Positions 35,366 through 44,688 of a stretch of DNA of 64,000 nucleotides are shown one piece after another. Position numbers and translations under genes: made by a program. Source of the stretch: Halioglobus sp. GTDB lineage: Bacteria; Pseudomonadota; Gammaproteobacteria; Pseudomonadales; Halieaceae. How positions within the stretch are numbered: the stretch's first letter is position 1; every line of letters starts with the position of its first letter. The DNA lies in assembly GCA_002699145.1 (NCBI GenBank), contig PABK01000017.1:1-64000 (forward strand). The letters are read 5' to 3'. The notes under the pieces are model-generated. The model had not been told where the DNA came from, ran no database searches, and saw only the letters and a list, made by a program, of their open reading frames with translations.

Positions 35366-35998
35366 ATGCAGGGAATTACGCGACAGGATTTCGCCATTGC
35401 AGCTACCGCTGCGGGTATCTTCCATAACGTTTTCTATCGCAAGCCGTGCGCTGAATTTCTGCGAGATGTGCGCGTGTCCGGCCTGCTGCACTCGTGGCCG
35501 TATGAAGACGAGGACAGTCGCAAGGCCCTCGCGCGCATTGAAGAGGGGTTGCGGCAATCAAGCGACCTTGATATCGAGAAGGATTTCTATCAGCTATTCG
35601 TCGGTCCCGGCGCTATGGCGGCCTACCCTTATGGCTCGGTATACACCGACAAGGAGAATCTTGTCTGTGGCCAGACCACGCGCGAGTTCGTTGAGTTTTG
35701 TCGCGCTGTCGGCGTGAACTTCAATCTGCCACATCCGGAGCCAGAGGATCATATCGGCTTGGTTCTCGGGGCACTGGCGCGCCTTTTTGAAGAGGCGGCA
35801 GACAGCGGCGATGAAAGCCGGGTTGGTGAACTGCTGGGGCAGCACTGCCTGCCCTGGGTGCACCGGTGGCTGGAGCGCGTCGAGTCGGAGGCCGTTACCT
35901 GCTACTACCAGGGTTTTGCCGGATTGTTACGTCAATTTCTTGAGTACTGGTCAGGGCAGTTGGCGGTAGTCCCCCGTGAATTGCAGCTTTATGCGTGA
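35366..35998 (+). CDS. TorD/DmsD-family molybdoenzyme chaperone
   Basis: This 210-residue all-helical cytoplasmic chaperone has the family hallmarks YGSVYTD near the middle and the PEPEDHIGL motif after it. Such proteins bind the Tat signal of a DMSO/TMAO-type reductase and help insert the molybdopterin cofactor before export. It is the first gene of the cluster and probably serves DmsA encoded 3.5 kb downstream. The Shewanella extracellular DMSO reductase operon has an equivalent gene, there placed at the end. Confidence 0.88.
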   Translation: MQGITRQDFAIAATAAGIFHNVFYRKPCAEFLRDVRVSGLLHSWPYEDEDSRKALARIEEGLRQSSDLDIEKDFYQLFVGPGAMAAYPYGSVYTDKENLVCGQTTREFVEFCRAVGVNFNLPHPEPEDHIGLVLGALARLFEEAADSGDESRVGELLGQHCLPWVHRWLERVESEAVTCYYQGFAGLLRQFLEYWSGQLAVVPRELQLYA

Positions 35999-36010
35999 GG
36001 TCGTAGCCGG

Positions 36011-36430
36011 GTGAGCCTGCTTGCACTACGAAAGAAAATGCGCCTGCGCAACAGCCTGCTGGAAGTGATAGCGGCCCGGCTGGACACGGATGAAGATGTG
36101 CAAGGGTTGTTCGTCGCGGCGACCAGCCTGGAGGATGTGTTGGGCCTGGTGGCGACCGCGGCGGCAGATGCGGCGAACGACGTTGGTGGCTGCGAGGCGG
36201 AGCCGGCGCTTGCCGCGCTGTTCTGCCCGGTACTCAAACGGTGTGGCGATATTCTGCAGGCGGGTGGAGAGTTGAGTCAGCCCGAGTGCCTTGCCATCAG
36301 CCTCGCGGAACTGGTGCTGGAGCGTGCGTCACCCGGTGAGGACGGGTACGAGCTGGCGTGCCAGCTCTGTTCCCGGGCTCGCGAATTACAGCGACAACGC
36401 AGGCGCGGCCGAATGAATATGCTTGGCTGA
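36011..36430 (+). CDS. small protein of unknown function in the dms cluster
   Basis: This 139-residue, mostly helical, cytoplasmic-looking protein has no signal peptide or membrane segment. It holds six Cys, including one C-x2-C near the end (ACQLCS), and a basic C-terminus (RQRRRGR). It starts at GTG 36011, 12 bp after the chaperone gene, and is followed by the putative FNR box. I do not recognise a family. Its place suggests a role in maturation or regulation of the reductase, possibly a counterpart of the unassigned DmsH of Shewanella (weak inference). Confidence 0.65.
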   Translation: MSLLALRKKMRLRNSLLEVIAARLDTDEDVQGLFVAATSLEDVLGLVATAAADAANDVGGCEAEPALAALFCPVLKRCGDILQAGGELSQPECLAISLAELVLERASPGEDGYELACQLCSRARELQRQRRRGRMNMLG

Positions 36431-36440
36431 GGCAACTCAG

Positions 36441-36454
36441 TTGATTCGCTTCAA
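36441..36454. promoter_or_regulatory. FNR/Anr-like box upstream of dmsE
   Basis: TTGAT-TCGC-TTCAA differs from the FNR consensus TTGAT-N4-ATCAA at one position. It lies about 110 bp before the dmsE start. Oxygen-dependent activation of the DmsEFAB genes would be expected for an anaerobic reductase. A -10 element at the proper distance is not obvious. Confidence 0.5.
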
Positions 36455-36563
36455 TTGAGATAGTTCGTTTTGATCCAGGCGATGAGCCGCCTGGAATTGA
36501 CAGGCCGCATGTGACGACAGAAGTGCTGCCAAATGGAGCTCAGGGTATGGTTGATAGAGAGTC

Positions 36564-37517
36564 ATGGACGAGTTGATAAAGCTGCGCGCGACTTGCGTGC
36601 TCAAGTGCCTGGCATTGACCGTGTTGTCCGTGTTGTCTCTTTCCCCGGCCGCGGCAGGCGATGAAACGGAACAACTTCTGCTGGAAAAATTCCGTGCAGG
36701 TAACTACTCGTCCTCAGGGGCCGATACTTGCCTGCGTTGTCACGATGACGCAGCTACGGCTGCCAGCTTCTTGCAATCGGTACATGGTGATACTGCTTCG
36801 CCGCACGGTCCGATGGCGAAACTGCAATGTGAGACCTGTCACGGCCCCCGGGGTAAGCACCGGGGTAGAAACGAGCCGATGATCCAGTTTGGAGCCAGCG
36901 CCAATGTCTCGCCTGAACTGCAGAACAGCGTATGCTTGAGCTGTCACATGCAGGATGCGGATGAAAGCTGGCATCTCGGCACACACGATATTGAAGACCT
37001 GGCTTGCGCCGATTGCCACCAGGTGCATGCCGCGAATGACCCGATCAGGGACCCGGTAGGTCAAGTCACCAAATGCACCAGCTGTCACCTGGAACAGCGC
37101 GCCGCTATGAACAAGCGAAGCCATCATCCACTGGCGGGAGCGCAGGCCGGTAGCGTTATGACCTGTGTAAGCTGCCACAATCCGCATGGCAGTTTGAGCG
37201 AGGCTGACCTGAACAGTGTGTCGCTTAATGACAATTGTGTTGGTTGTCATGCGGAGTTTCGTGGCCCCGTGTTGTGGGAGCACGAACCGGTAGTCGAAGA
37301 TTGTTCCACGTGCCACGAGCCGCACGGTAGCGTCAACGACGCCTTGCTGGCCCAGCGCGCACCGCAGCTGTGCCAGGGTTGTCACGCCAGTGACGGCCAC
37401 GTCAGCCGCGTTCTGGACAATTCGTCGGACGCATTTGTTGCCGGTCAGAGTTGTCTTAACTGTCATAGCCAGGTGCACGGGTCGAACCACCCGTCTGGCG
37501 CATTGCTGAGCCAGTAG
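36564..37517 (+). CDS. dmsE: decaheme c-type cytochrome, DmsE/MtrA family
   Basis: This 317-residue periplasmic cytochrome has an N-terminal signal peptide ending near AAAG and exactly ten CxxCH haem-binding motifs, in order CLRCH, CETCH, CLSCH, CADCH, CTSCH, CVSCH, CVGCH, CSTCH, CQGCH and CLNCH. MtrA/DmsE proteins sit inside an MtrB-type barrel and carry electrons from the periplasm across the outer membrane. The gene for its barrel partner follows at once. No cymA-like quinol dehydrogenase is in the window. Confidence 0.95.
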   Translation: MDELIKLRATCVLKCLALTVLSVLSLSPAAAGDETEQLLLEKFRAGNYSSSGADTCLRCHDDAATAASFLQSVHGDTASPHGPMAKLQCETCHGPRGKHRGRNEPMIQFGASANVSPELQNSVCLSCHMQDADESWHLGTHDIEDLACADCHQVHAANDPIRDPVGQVTKCTSCHLEQRAAMNKRSHHPLAGAQAGSVMTCVSCHNPHGSLSEADLNSVSLNDNCVGCHAEFRGPVLWEHEPVVEDCSTCHEPHGSVNDALLAQRAPQLCQGCHASDGHVSRVLDNSSDAFVAGQSCLNCHSQVHGSNHPSGALLSQ

Positions 37518-37526
37518 GAGTTGCGG

Positions 37527-39509
37527 ATGAAAGCGCTGATCACCTTCCTGGCAACGTGGCTGGTCGCCGCACAGCTGCACGCCGATGGTTTTTCGCTTGC
37601 CGACGCCAACACGTCGACGATCGATCGTAGCAAGTGGCAATGCAAGAGCTGCAGCCTGGAAGGGAGTGCGGTGAGTGGAGATGCGCGGCTCGGTATAGGT
37701 GCTGTCGACAGCGACAACGACCAGATCGTCAACAAGTTTGGTTCAGATGACGGCGGTTTCGCCGTGCTGGATGCGCGTGTTAATGGCCGCGCTGGTACAG
37801 GACGCTATGCCTTTCGCGCCGATAACCTGGGCACCGAGACGGGAAACGCGGATGCGACCTACCGTGCCGGTGGTTGGGGGGTTGATCTTGGCTATGCGAA
37901 GCTGACAACCGTAGAGAGTGACACTGCTGTGACGCCTGTTTCCATCAACGGCGAGGTCATTGGTATTAGTGATGGCTACAGGCCGGTTGACCTCGAGCAG
38001 GAGCGCGAGCGGGTCGACCTGGGCCTGGATTATGAGTTCGACCTGCATAGCCTTGAACTGCGTGCTTTTGCCGATGTCTACCACGAGACCCGTCAGGGCG
38101 ATCGCTCGTCTTCCATCGGTCTGGATTTGCGTCCGGCAAACTATGCGGAGCCGATTGACTACACGACCACGCAGTACAGTGGCGGAGTCGACATCAAGGG
38201 CGACCGCTGGGCTTCCAGCGTGCTGTGGACTACCGCTGTTTTCGACAACGACCAGCGCGGCCTCTACGCGGAGTCAGGTGAGGCGGCCAAGGCGTTGGCG
38301 CCCGAAAACAAGTCCAACCTGTTGCTCGCCAGGGCTAACTACTCCCTGGGCAAAACCCGCATCGACGTACGCCTTGGGCGGGAGTGGCTGGAACAGGAGG
38401 AGAATTATATTACCTCGCTGGGCGTGCCCAATGGCATTACACACTATAACGGGGACGTCGATGTGCTCAAGGGTGGGTTCAAGCTCGGCAGTCGCCTGAG
38501 TCGCCGGGTTAAACTGGCGGCGCGCTACGATTATTACGACAGGGAAAATAACTCCCCGGTATTTGAGTTTGACCAGAGGGTGATCGACGGAGAGTCTGGT
38601 GATCCGAAGGAGAATGTTCGCTACGACAAAACCCGCCACCGGGTAGGGCTGGACTCTTACTGGCGCCTGCCACTGGGTATTGCGCTGGATGCGGGCTACC
38701 TGGGCGAGTTCATCGAGCGCTCGCCTGCATCACGTGAGGATACGGATGAGCATAGTGTGTACCTTCGCGCCCGCTATTCCATCACGCCATTGCATCGACT
38801 GCGCGGCACCGCGCGTTACAGTGTTCGGGACGGTTCCGACTACCGCTCGTTGACGGCCGACAATAACGAATTGCGCCAGTACCACCTGGCGGATCGTGAT
38901 CGTTGGCAGTTCGAGGGCGCCTACATTGCAACTCCGCTGGATGAACTGAACGTGGAGTTGAAGCTGCGTTATTCGGATGAGGATTACGACGACACCCGAA
39001 TTGGTTTGGGAGAGGTAGAAGACTACGGCTACGATCTCACCGCAAACTATCGGCTGCACACAGACATTGACCTGACAGTTTTCGGTGGTCAGCAATGGGT
39101 CGATCGGGATCAGTTTGGCAGCGAAGCCATTCTCGTCAGGGAGTGGTCCTACGAAACCGATGATCGTTACGATTATGTCGGGGCGGGTCTGCGCTGGGAC
39201 GGACTCCTGGCGGACCGCCTTTCCCTGGGCGCCGATTATGTATTCAGTGAGTCCGATAGTGAAACTCAGGTGGACCCCGGTGAAGACTATGGCGACTACT
39301 ACCAGTGGTCGCATAGCACCAGATTGTTTGCAGAGTACCAGTGGACCGAGACCACCTCGGTGCGACTGGACTACCGCTATGAACGGCATCGCGATTTCAA
39401 CTTTGCCGATGTGACGGATGATGCAATCTCGGGGCTGACAACTCTGGGTGTACTGGGAGATCGATACAATGCCCAGCTGCTCATGGTGAGCGTGCGCTAC
39501 TCAATGTAG
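37527..39509 (+). CDS. dmsF: MtrB/PioB-family decaheme-associated outer membrane porin
   Basis: This 660-residue protein has a signal peptide (MKALITFLATWLVAAQLHA), an N-terminal CKSC pair typical of MtrB-family proteins, and many amphipathic strands ending in YSM. The barrel ensheathes the decaheme cytochrome and lets electrons reach the cell exterior. ATG 37527 follows AGGAG by 6 bp; a TTG two codons upstream is less likely. Acidic, Tyr-rich loops are abundant. Codon use is less GC-biased than in the flanking regions. Confidence 0.93.
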   Translation: MKALITFLATWLVAAQLHADGFSLADANTSTIDRSKWQCKSCSLEGSAVSGDARLGIGAVDSDNDQIVNKFGSDDGGFAVLDARVNGRAGTGRYAFRADNLGTETGNADATYRAGGWGVDLGYAKLTTVESDTAVTPVSINGEVIGISDGYRPVDLEQERERVDLGLDYEFDLHSLELRAFADVYHETRQGDRSSSIGLDLRPANYAEPIDYTTTQYSGGVDIKGDRWASSVLWTTAVFDNDQRGLYAESGEAAKALAPENKSNLLLARANYSLGKTRIDVRLGREWLEQEENYITSLGVPNGITHYNGDVDVLKGGFKLGSRLSRRVKLAARYDYYDRENNSPVFEFDQRVIDGESGDPKENVRYDKTRHRVGLDSYWRLPLGIALDAGYLGEFIERSPASREDTDEHSVYLRARYSITPLHRLRGTARYSVRDGSDYRSLTADNNELRQYHLADRDRWQFEGAYIATPLDELNVELKLRYSDEDYDDTRIGLGEVEDYGYDLTANYRLHTDIDLTVFGGQQWVDRDQFGSEAILVREWSYETDDRYDYVGAGLRWDGLLADRLSLGADYVFSESDSETQVDPGEDYGDYYQWSHSTRLFAEYQWTETTSVRLDYRYERHRDFNFADVTDDAISGLTTLGVLGDRYNAQLLMVSVRYSM

Positions 39510-39526
39510 TAGATGAGAGGTGAGGA

Positions 39527-42088
39527 ATGGATCGTCGAGAATTTTTGAAACTGAGCGCCACCGCAGGAGCGGTCAGCGCCGTGAGCGCCTGCGGTGGGGG
39601 CAGTGGCTCGTCGCAAACTGTAACCCCGCCTCCGGCGCCTCCCGCGGAGACAACAAACTTCAGTTCCTGCCTGGTGAATTGCGGGTCGAACTGCCCACTG
39701 CGCATTGTCAGTAGTGAAGGTCGTATTGTCCGGGTCGAGACTGATTACACGGTAGAGGACAACTATGGTCAGCACCAGGTGCGCGCTTGCCTGCGGGGGC
39801 GCAGCATCAAACAGCGGACGTATGCCCCCGATCGGCTGAAGAATCCCCTGAAGCGGCGAGCAGGTGCGCCCCGGGGCTCGGGAGACTTCGAGGAAATATC
39901 CTGGGAGCAGGCTATCGCCGAAATAGCGGATAAGGTTACCGCCCTGCGAGCCGAGCATGGCCCCCGCTCGATTTACCACCACTACGGTTCGGGCGCCTAT
40001 TACGGCTTTTCAAGTAGCTCGTGCATCCAGCGCGCATTGCGCTTGTCAGGCGGACACCTGGGCTACTACGGAAACTACTCCTGGGCCGCCCTGGAGGTTG
40101 CCAGCCCGGCCACGTACGGCACTGGTGGCACAGGGGGAACCTATCTCAGTGAGGTCGCGAATTCGGATCTATTGCTCGGCTTCGGCTTCAACCCCTGGGA
40201 AATTCGCATGTCGGGGTCCGGTGAGCAATGGGACCTCATCAATGCCATGGAGTCGCGACAGAACAATGGCCTGCCCTTCAAGTTTGTCCTCGTCGACCCG
40301 CGTTACACTGACTCCAACGTGGGTAAGGCCGATGAGTGGGTGCCAATACGTCCGGGGACCGATGCGGCATTGGCCGAGGCGATCGCCTACGAAATGATCA
40401 GCTCCGGCTGGGTAGATGAAAACAGTCGGGAGTTCCTCGACGATCTCTGTATCGGCTACGACCGCGCCTCGCTGGAACAGGCGAAAATCGATAATCCCGA
40501 TTACGCGGACGTTATCGACCCGGATGAAAACTACCTGGATTATATCCTGGGGCAGGGCAAGTTCAGTGAACCCAAGACACCGGAATGGGCCGCGGCTATT
40601 ACCGGGGTTCCCGCCGCCGCGATCCGTTCGCTGGCGCAGGATGTCATGAATGCCGAATCGCCCTATATCATCACGGGTGCAGGCTGTAACAGGCAGGCCA
40701 ACGGCGAAGATAACATGCGTTCGCTGTACATGCTGCCGATTCTTACCGGCAAGATTGGCAATCCAGGTGTTAACAACGGCGAGTTGCCGCGCAATTTTGG
40801 CCTGTCCCGCTCGGGCATGTCGTCTGGCTCCAACCCGGTAGGCGTCAGCATCCCGTTCCACGTCTGGGCGGAAGCCATCGAGAATGGCGCGGATATGAGT
40901 GAAAAAACCCACTCTGTGCGAGGCCTGGCGGAAGGCGAAACGATAGGCACCAATATCAAGGCGGTATTTTCCTCGTCTGGTAATGCGCTGATCAACCAGC
41001 ACTCGGACATCAACGAAACCCGGCGTATCCTGCAACAGGAAGACCTCTGCGAGTTGATCGTGGTCACCGACTGCTGGATGACTTCATCGGCAAAATTCGC
41101 TGATTACGTATTGCCGGGCAGCACCTGGGTCGAGTCGAACGATCTGGCGAACGACAGTTACGCCTCCGGCCTTATGGGCTATATCACTTTTATGAGCACC
41201 AGTCTGGAGTCCTTGTACAACACCAAGAACCTTTACAACATCGGACTTGAACTGGCACGCAGGTGGGGTGTTGAAGAAGCTTATACCGAGGGGCGTACCG
41301 AGGATGAGTGGCTGGAATACCTCTACCAGGGTACGCGTGAGTCTAACCCTGACCTGGGCCTGCCTCCCACATACGCGGAGGCGCAAAAAATAGGTTTTTT
41401 CCGCAAGTTTGCCCCAGGCACCCACATAGCGCTGCAGGATTATGTGCAGGGCAACCTGGGCGGGGTCGCCGCGATCGGGAGCAGCAGCTGTGCAGACCCG
41501 GACGATCACGATTGCCTTCCCCGCCCGGCAATCATTGCGCGCAGCGATGAGCCCCCGAGACTGGAGACCCCTTCCGGCAAGATCGAAATATATTCACTGG
41601 ACTGGGCCAGGAAAGCTTCTGAATGGATTCCCGCGTCGGACGAGGAGATCGACCAGATTCGGCCTCTCGCGAAATACATCGTGCCCTGGCAAGGCTACGA
41701 GGATGCAGCCACGCGGGATGAGTTTCCATTCCAGGTGGTGGGCTACCACACCAAGGGACGCACACATTCCAGCTATCACAATGTGCCGAATCTGCGCGAG
41801 GCGGTAGAGGATGCTACCTGGATCAATCCCCTCGATGCGCGACGCCTGGGTATCGAACCTGGGCAGATGGTTACGCTGACCAGCCCCCGCGGGTCGCTGC
41901 GCACACGGGCCAAGATCACCCCGCGTATCATACCCGGCGTGGTGTCCATGGCGGAGGGCGCGTGGTATTCGCCCAGGCCGGACGGGGTCGATGAAGGCGG
42001 TTGCACCAACACCCTGACAAACTATCGGCCGATGCCTGTATCCAAGGGAAATCCCCAGCACACGATTCGCGTAAGAATTACGGTGTAG
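39527..42088 (+). CDS. dmsA: DMSO-reductase-family molybdopterin subunit, Tat lipoprotein
   Basis: This 853-residue catalytic subunit has the Tat motif DRREFLKL at residues 2-9 and a lipobox ending at Cys22, followed by a Gly/Ser and Pro-rich linker. Cys48, Cys52, Cys56 and Cys88 can bind a [4Fe-4S] cluster. Ser185 in GNYSW matches the Mo-ligating Ser of DMSO reductases. The C-terminal MopB domain has MVTLTSPRGSL. It likely reduces DMSO or a related S-/N-oxide or oxyanion outside the cell. The acceptor cannot be told from sequence. Confidence 0.92.
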   Translation: MDRREFLKLSATAGAVSAVSACGGGSGSSQTVTPPPAPPAETTNFSSCLVNCGSNCPLRIVSSEGRIVRVETDYTVEDNYGQHQVRACLRGRSIKQRTYAPDRLKNPLKRRAGAPRGSGDFEEISWEQAIAEIADKVTALRAEHGPRSIYHHYGSGAYYGFSSSSCIQRALRLSGGHLGYYGNYSWAALEVASPATYGTGGTGGTYLSEVANSDLLLGFGFNPWEIRMSGSGEQWDLINAMESRQNNGLPFKFVLVDPRYTDSNVGKADEWVPIRPGTDAALAEAIAYEMISSGWVDENSREFLDDLCIGYDRASLEQAKIDNPDYADVIDPDENYLDYILGQGKFSEPKTPEWAAAITGVPAAAIRSLAQDVMNAESPYIITGAGCNRQANGEDNMRSLYMLPILTGKIGNPGVNNGELPRNFGLSRSGMSSGSNPVGVSIPFHVWAEAIENGADMSEKTHSVRGLAEGETIGTNIKAVFSSSGNALINQHSDINETRRILQQEDLCELIVVTDCWMTSSAKFADYVLPGSTWVESNDLANDSYASGLMGYITFMSTSLESLYNTKNLYNIGLELARRWGVEEAYTEGRTEDEWLEYLYQGTRESNPDLGLPPTYAEAQKIGFFRKFAPGTHIALQDYVQGNLGGVAAIGSSSCADPDDHDCLPRPAIIARSDEPPRLETPSGKIEIYSLDWARKASEWIPASDEEIDQIRPLAKYIVPWQGYEDAATRDEFPFQVVGYHTKGRTHSSYHNVPNLREAVEDATWINPLDARRLGIEPGQMVTLTSPRGSLRTRAKITPRIIPGVVSMAEGAWYSPRPDGVDEGGCTNTLTNYRPMPVSKGNPQHTIRVRITV

Positions 42089-42101
42089 GGAGGAGGTTAG
42101 C

Positions 42102-42713
42102 ATGACGCAGTACGGTTTCTATATCGACACGGTCAAATGCACTGGGTGCAAGACCTGTCATGTTTCCTGCAAGGATCGCCAGGATCTGCCCGCGGATGTA
42201 AAATGGAGACGGGTGTACGAGTACGGGGGCGGCGATTGGGTAGAAAACGAGGACGGTACCGTTGAGCAAAGCGTGTACGCTTACTACCTTTCGGTAGGCT
42301 GTAATCACTGCGACAACCCGGTATGCGTGTCGGCCTGCCCGACCGGTTCAATGCATAAGCGGAACCTCGACGGCCTTGTCCACGTCGATCCCTCGATCTG
42401 TATAGCCTGTCGCGCCTGCGAGAGAGCCTGCCCCTACGATGCGCCGCAGTTTGACGAGCAAAAAGGCGTGATGACAAAGTGTGATGGATGTTACGACCGT
42501 GTCGCCGAGGGCGTGGGCGCCGTGTGCGTGGAGTCCTGTCCGCTGCGCGCACTCGAGTTTGCACCCATTGATGAGTTGCGCGAGAAGTATGGAGATAATG
42601 CGGACATCAACGGGCTGCCGGATTCGGGAATCACGCAACCCAACCTGGTTGTGCGCAAGAACCGCAATGCCGGCCGCGAAGATGGCGAATTCTGGAATTT
42701 CTTTGAGGTGTAG
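42102..42713 (+). CDS. dmsB: four-cluster [4Fe-4S] electron-transfer subunit
   Basis: This 203-residue ferredoxin-like subunit has four Cys groups: CTGCKTCHVSC, CNHCDNPVCVSACP, CIACRACERACP and CDGC...CVESCP. That makes four [4Fe-4S] clusters, as in DmsB/NrfC/PsrB. It passes electrons from the decaheme cytochrome to DmsA. There is no membrane anchor gene (DmsC), which fits an enzyme fed through DmsE/DmsF rather than directly from quinol. It has no signal of its own and would travel with DmsA by hitchhiking. Confidence 0.93.
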   Translation: MTQYGFYIDTVKCTGCKTCHVSCKDRQDLPADVKWRRVYEYGGGDWVENEDGTVEQSVYAYYLSVGCNHCDNPVCVSACPTGSMHKRNLDGLVHVDPSICIACRACERACPYDAPQFDEQKGVMTKCDGCYDRVAEGVGAVCVESCPLRALEFAPIDELREKYGDNADINGLPDSGITQPNLVVRKNRNAGREDGEFWNFFEV

Positions 42714-43008
42714 CGCGGCATTGCCCTGCAGCTCGGAAGACGCGGCATATACCGTGAATCAATTTGGGGCGGTGCTTCGCGCAACTGGCGGCTGACGTCC
42801 GAGACAGCCCGCGGACGGGGTCGTTCCAGGCGAGCATCGCGGCCCCTGGCGTCGGCACCACCGGCGTGGTGCGACTACTTTCGCATACCATCAGGCTGCC
42901 GCCCCGGGTCCACCGGGCCGGCCGTCGCCGCTCGAATCTCCCGTCCTCTTGCTCGCGCACTGCCCGAATCCGCTACACTACCTGCTTTACCCACAAGAAA
43001 CGGTAGCA
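42714..43008. other. intergenic region after dmsB
   Basis: This 295-bp gap marks the return to high-GC sequence. It has a perfect 7-bp hairpin GCACCAC-N4-GTGGTGC (42855-42872) without a strong T-tract, perhaps a weak terminator. I found no match to the 3' end of tRNA-Val that would serve as an island attachment site. Confidence 0.5.
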
Positions 43009-44688
43009 ATGGCGAGACATCTTGAGGTAATCCGCGAAGTCGAGGAATCTGACAGCGGCAGCCATATCGGCGCGTTCTTCGATTTCGACGGCACTATCAT
43101 CCACGGCTACTCGGCCTTCGCCATGATCCGCGAGCAGGTCAGGCGCGGCGACCTGTCGCCCAGGGAATTCATGGAACTGGCCACGGCGATGACCAGTTTC
43201 GGCCTGGGCAATACCGGCTTCTCCGCGATGATGATAGCCAGCGCCCAGTTCATGCGCGGCATCAGCGAGGCCAGTTACCGTGAGTTCGGCGAAGAGCTGT
43301 ACCGCGACCACCTGGCGAAACTGGTCTACCCGGAGTCGCGGGCGCTGATCGAGGCGCACCAGCGCAAGGGGCACACGGTGGCGATCATCTCCTCCGCGAC
43401 GCCCTACCAGCTGCTGCCGGCGGCGCGCGACCTGGGGATCGGTCATGTGATGTGCACCCGCCTGGAGGTCGAGGGCGGCGAATTTACCGGCGGGGTGCTG
43501 CGACCGACCTGCTTCGGGCCGGGCAAGGTCCGGGCCGCGGAGGAACTGGCGCGGGAGTGCGGGCTGGACCTTGAGCAGAGCTATTTCTACTCGGACAGCG
43601 ACGACGATATCGAGTTGCTGGAGCGGGTGGGCCGGCCGCGCCCACTCAACCCCAACCGCAAGCTGGCCAGCATCGCCCGGCGCGAGCGCTGGCCGGTGCG
43701 GCGTTTCGGCAGCCGCGGGCGCGCCGGCGTGCTGGACTGGGCGCGCTCCGTCGCCGCCACCGGCAGCCTGGTGTCCTCCTTCGCCGCCGGCCTGCCGATC
43801 TGGGCCATCACCGGCTCGCGCCGCGAGGCACAGAACTTTTCCTTCTCCCTGTTCGCCGATACAGCGGCGGCGCTGATCGGGCTGGAGCTGAACGTCAAGG
43901 GTGAGGAGCACCTGTGGTCGTCGCGCCCCTGCGTATTCGTGTTCAACCACCAGAGCAAGGCGGACGTGGTCATCGCCGCCAAGCTGCTGCGCCGCGATAT
44001 CGCCGGCGTCGGCAAGCGCGAGATCAGGAAGATGCCGGTCATCGGCCAGGTGCTGGAACTGGGCGGCGTGGTGCTGATCGACCGCGCCAACGCCGCCAGC
44101 GCCATCGAGGCCATGCAGCCGCTGGTCGACGCGATGCAGGACGAGGGCAAGTGCGTGGTGCTGGCGCCCGAGGGCACGCGCACGGTATCGCCGCGACTGG
44201 CGCCGTTCAAGAAGGGCGCGTTTCACCTCGCCATGCAGGCGGGGGTGCCCATGGTGCCCATCGTTATACACAACGCGCTGGACGTCGCCCCCAAGGGCGA
44301 ATTCGTCTTTCGCGCCGCCACGGTGGACGTCGAGGTGCTGCCGCCGGTGGATACCAGCGGCTGGTCGGTGGCAACGCTGGACGAGCACGTGGCCGAGGTG
44401 CGCAACATGTTCCTGCGCACCCTGGGCCAGGAAGTGCCGGTGAGCGCGGCGGGCAGCACAACGCGCAGGCCGTCGTCCGGGCGGGCCGCCGCGAAAAAAC
44501 CCGCAGGGAAAACGTCCGCCACGAAGAAGCCAGCCAAGAAGAAGCCAGCCACGAAGAAACCGGCCAGGAAAAAGCCCGCCGCAGCGAAGACAAGCAAAGC
44601 GGGTTCTACGCCGAAGCTCAAGCGCAAGACGGGGGCTGGCGGGCGTTCCAGGCCAAAAAACGGGTCGCGCAAGGGCCCGGCTGAATGA
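43009..44688 (+). CDS. HAD phosphatase - PlsC acyltransferase fusion with lysine-rich tail
   Basis: This 559-residue protein has two domains and a tail. Residues 20-215 form a HAD-IB/SerB-like hydrolase (DFDGT at 25-29, ISSATPYQL at about 127-135, YSDSDDDIELL near 194-204). Residues 300-445 form a 1-acyl-glycerol-3-phosphate acyltransferase (NHQSKAD at 313-319, EGTRT at 388-392). The tail from about 483 is full of KKPA repeats like histone-H1-type proteins. Similar fusions (without such a tail as a rule) make phosphatidic acid. It overlaps plsB by 4 bp. I start at ATG 43009; the frame from 42949 adds 20 unlikely residues. Confidence 0.88.
   Translation: MARHLEVIREVEESDSGSHIGAFFDFDGTIIHGYSAFAMIREQVRRGDLSPREFMELATAMTSFGLGNTGFSAMMIASAQFMRGISEASYREFGEELYRDHLAKLVYPESRALIEAHQRKGHTVAIISSATPYQLLPAARDLGIGHVMCTRLEVEGGEFTGGVLRPTCFGPGKVRAAEELARECGLDLEQSYFYSDSDDDIELLERVGRPRPLNPNRKLASIARRERWPVRRFGSRGRAGVLDWARSVAATGSLVSSFAAGLPIWAITGSRREAQNFSFSLFADTAAALIGLELNVKGEEHLWSSRPCVFVFNHQSKADVVIAAKLLRRDIAGVGKREIRKMPVIGQVLELGGVVLIDRANAASAIEAMQPLVDAMQDEGKCVVLAPEGTRTVSPRLAPFKKGAFHLAMQAGVPMVPIVIHNALDVAPKGEFVFRAATVDVEVLPPVDTSGWSVATLDEHVAEVRNMFLRTLGQEVPVSAAGSTTRRPSSGRAAAKKPAGKTSATKKPAKKKPATKKPARKKPAAAKTSKAGSTPKLKRKTGAGGRSRPKNGSRKGPAE

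Noticed and set aside
42714-43008. Direct repeat of the tRNA-Val 3' end as attR
   Set aside because: Searched by eye and not found.
44498-44600. Frameshift or separate histone-like gene at the end of the PlsC fusion
   Set aside because: The tail is in frame with no stop or new start, and the stop codon overlaps the plsB start as in a normal operon.
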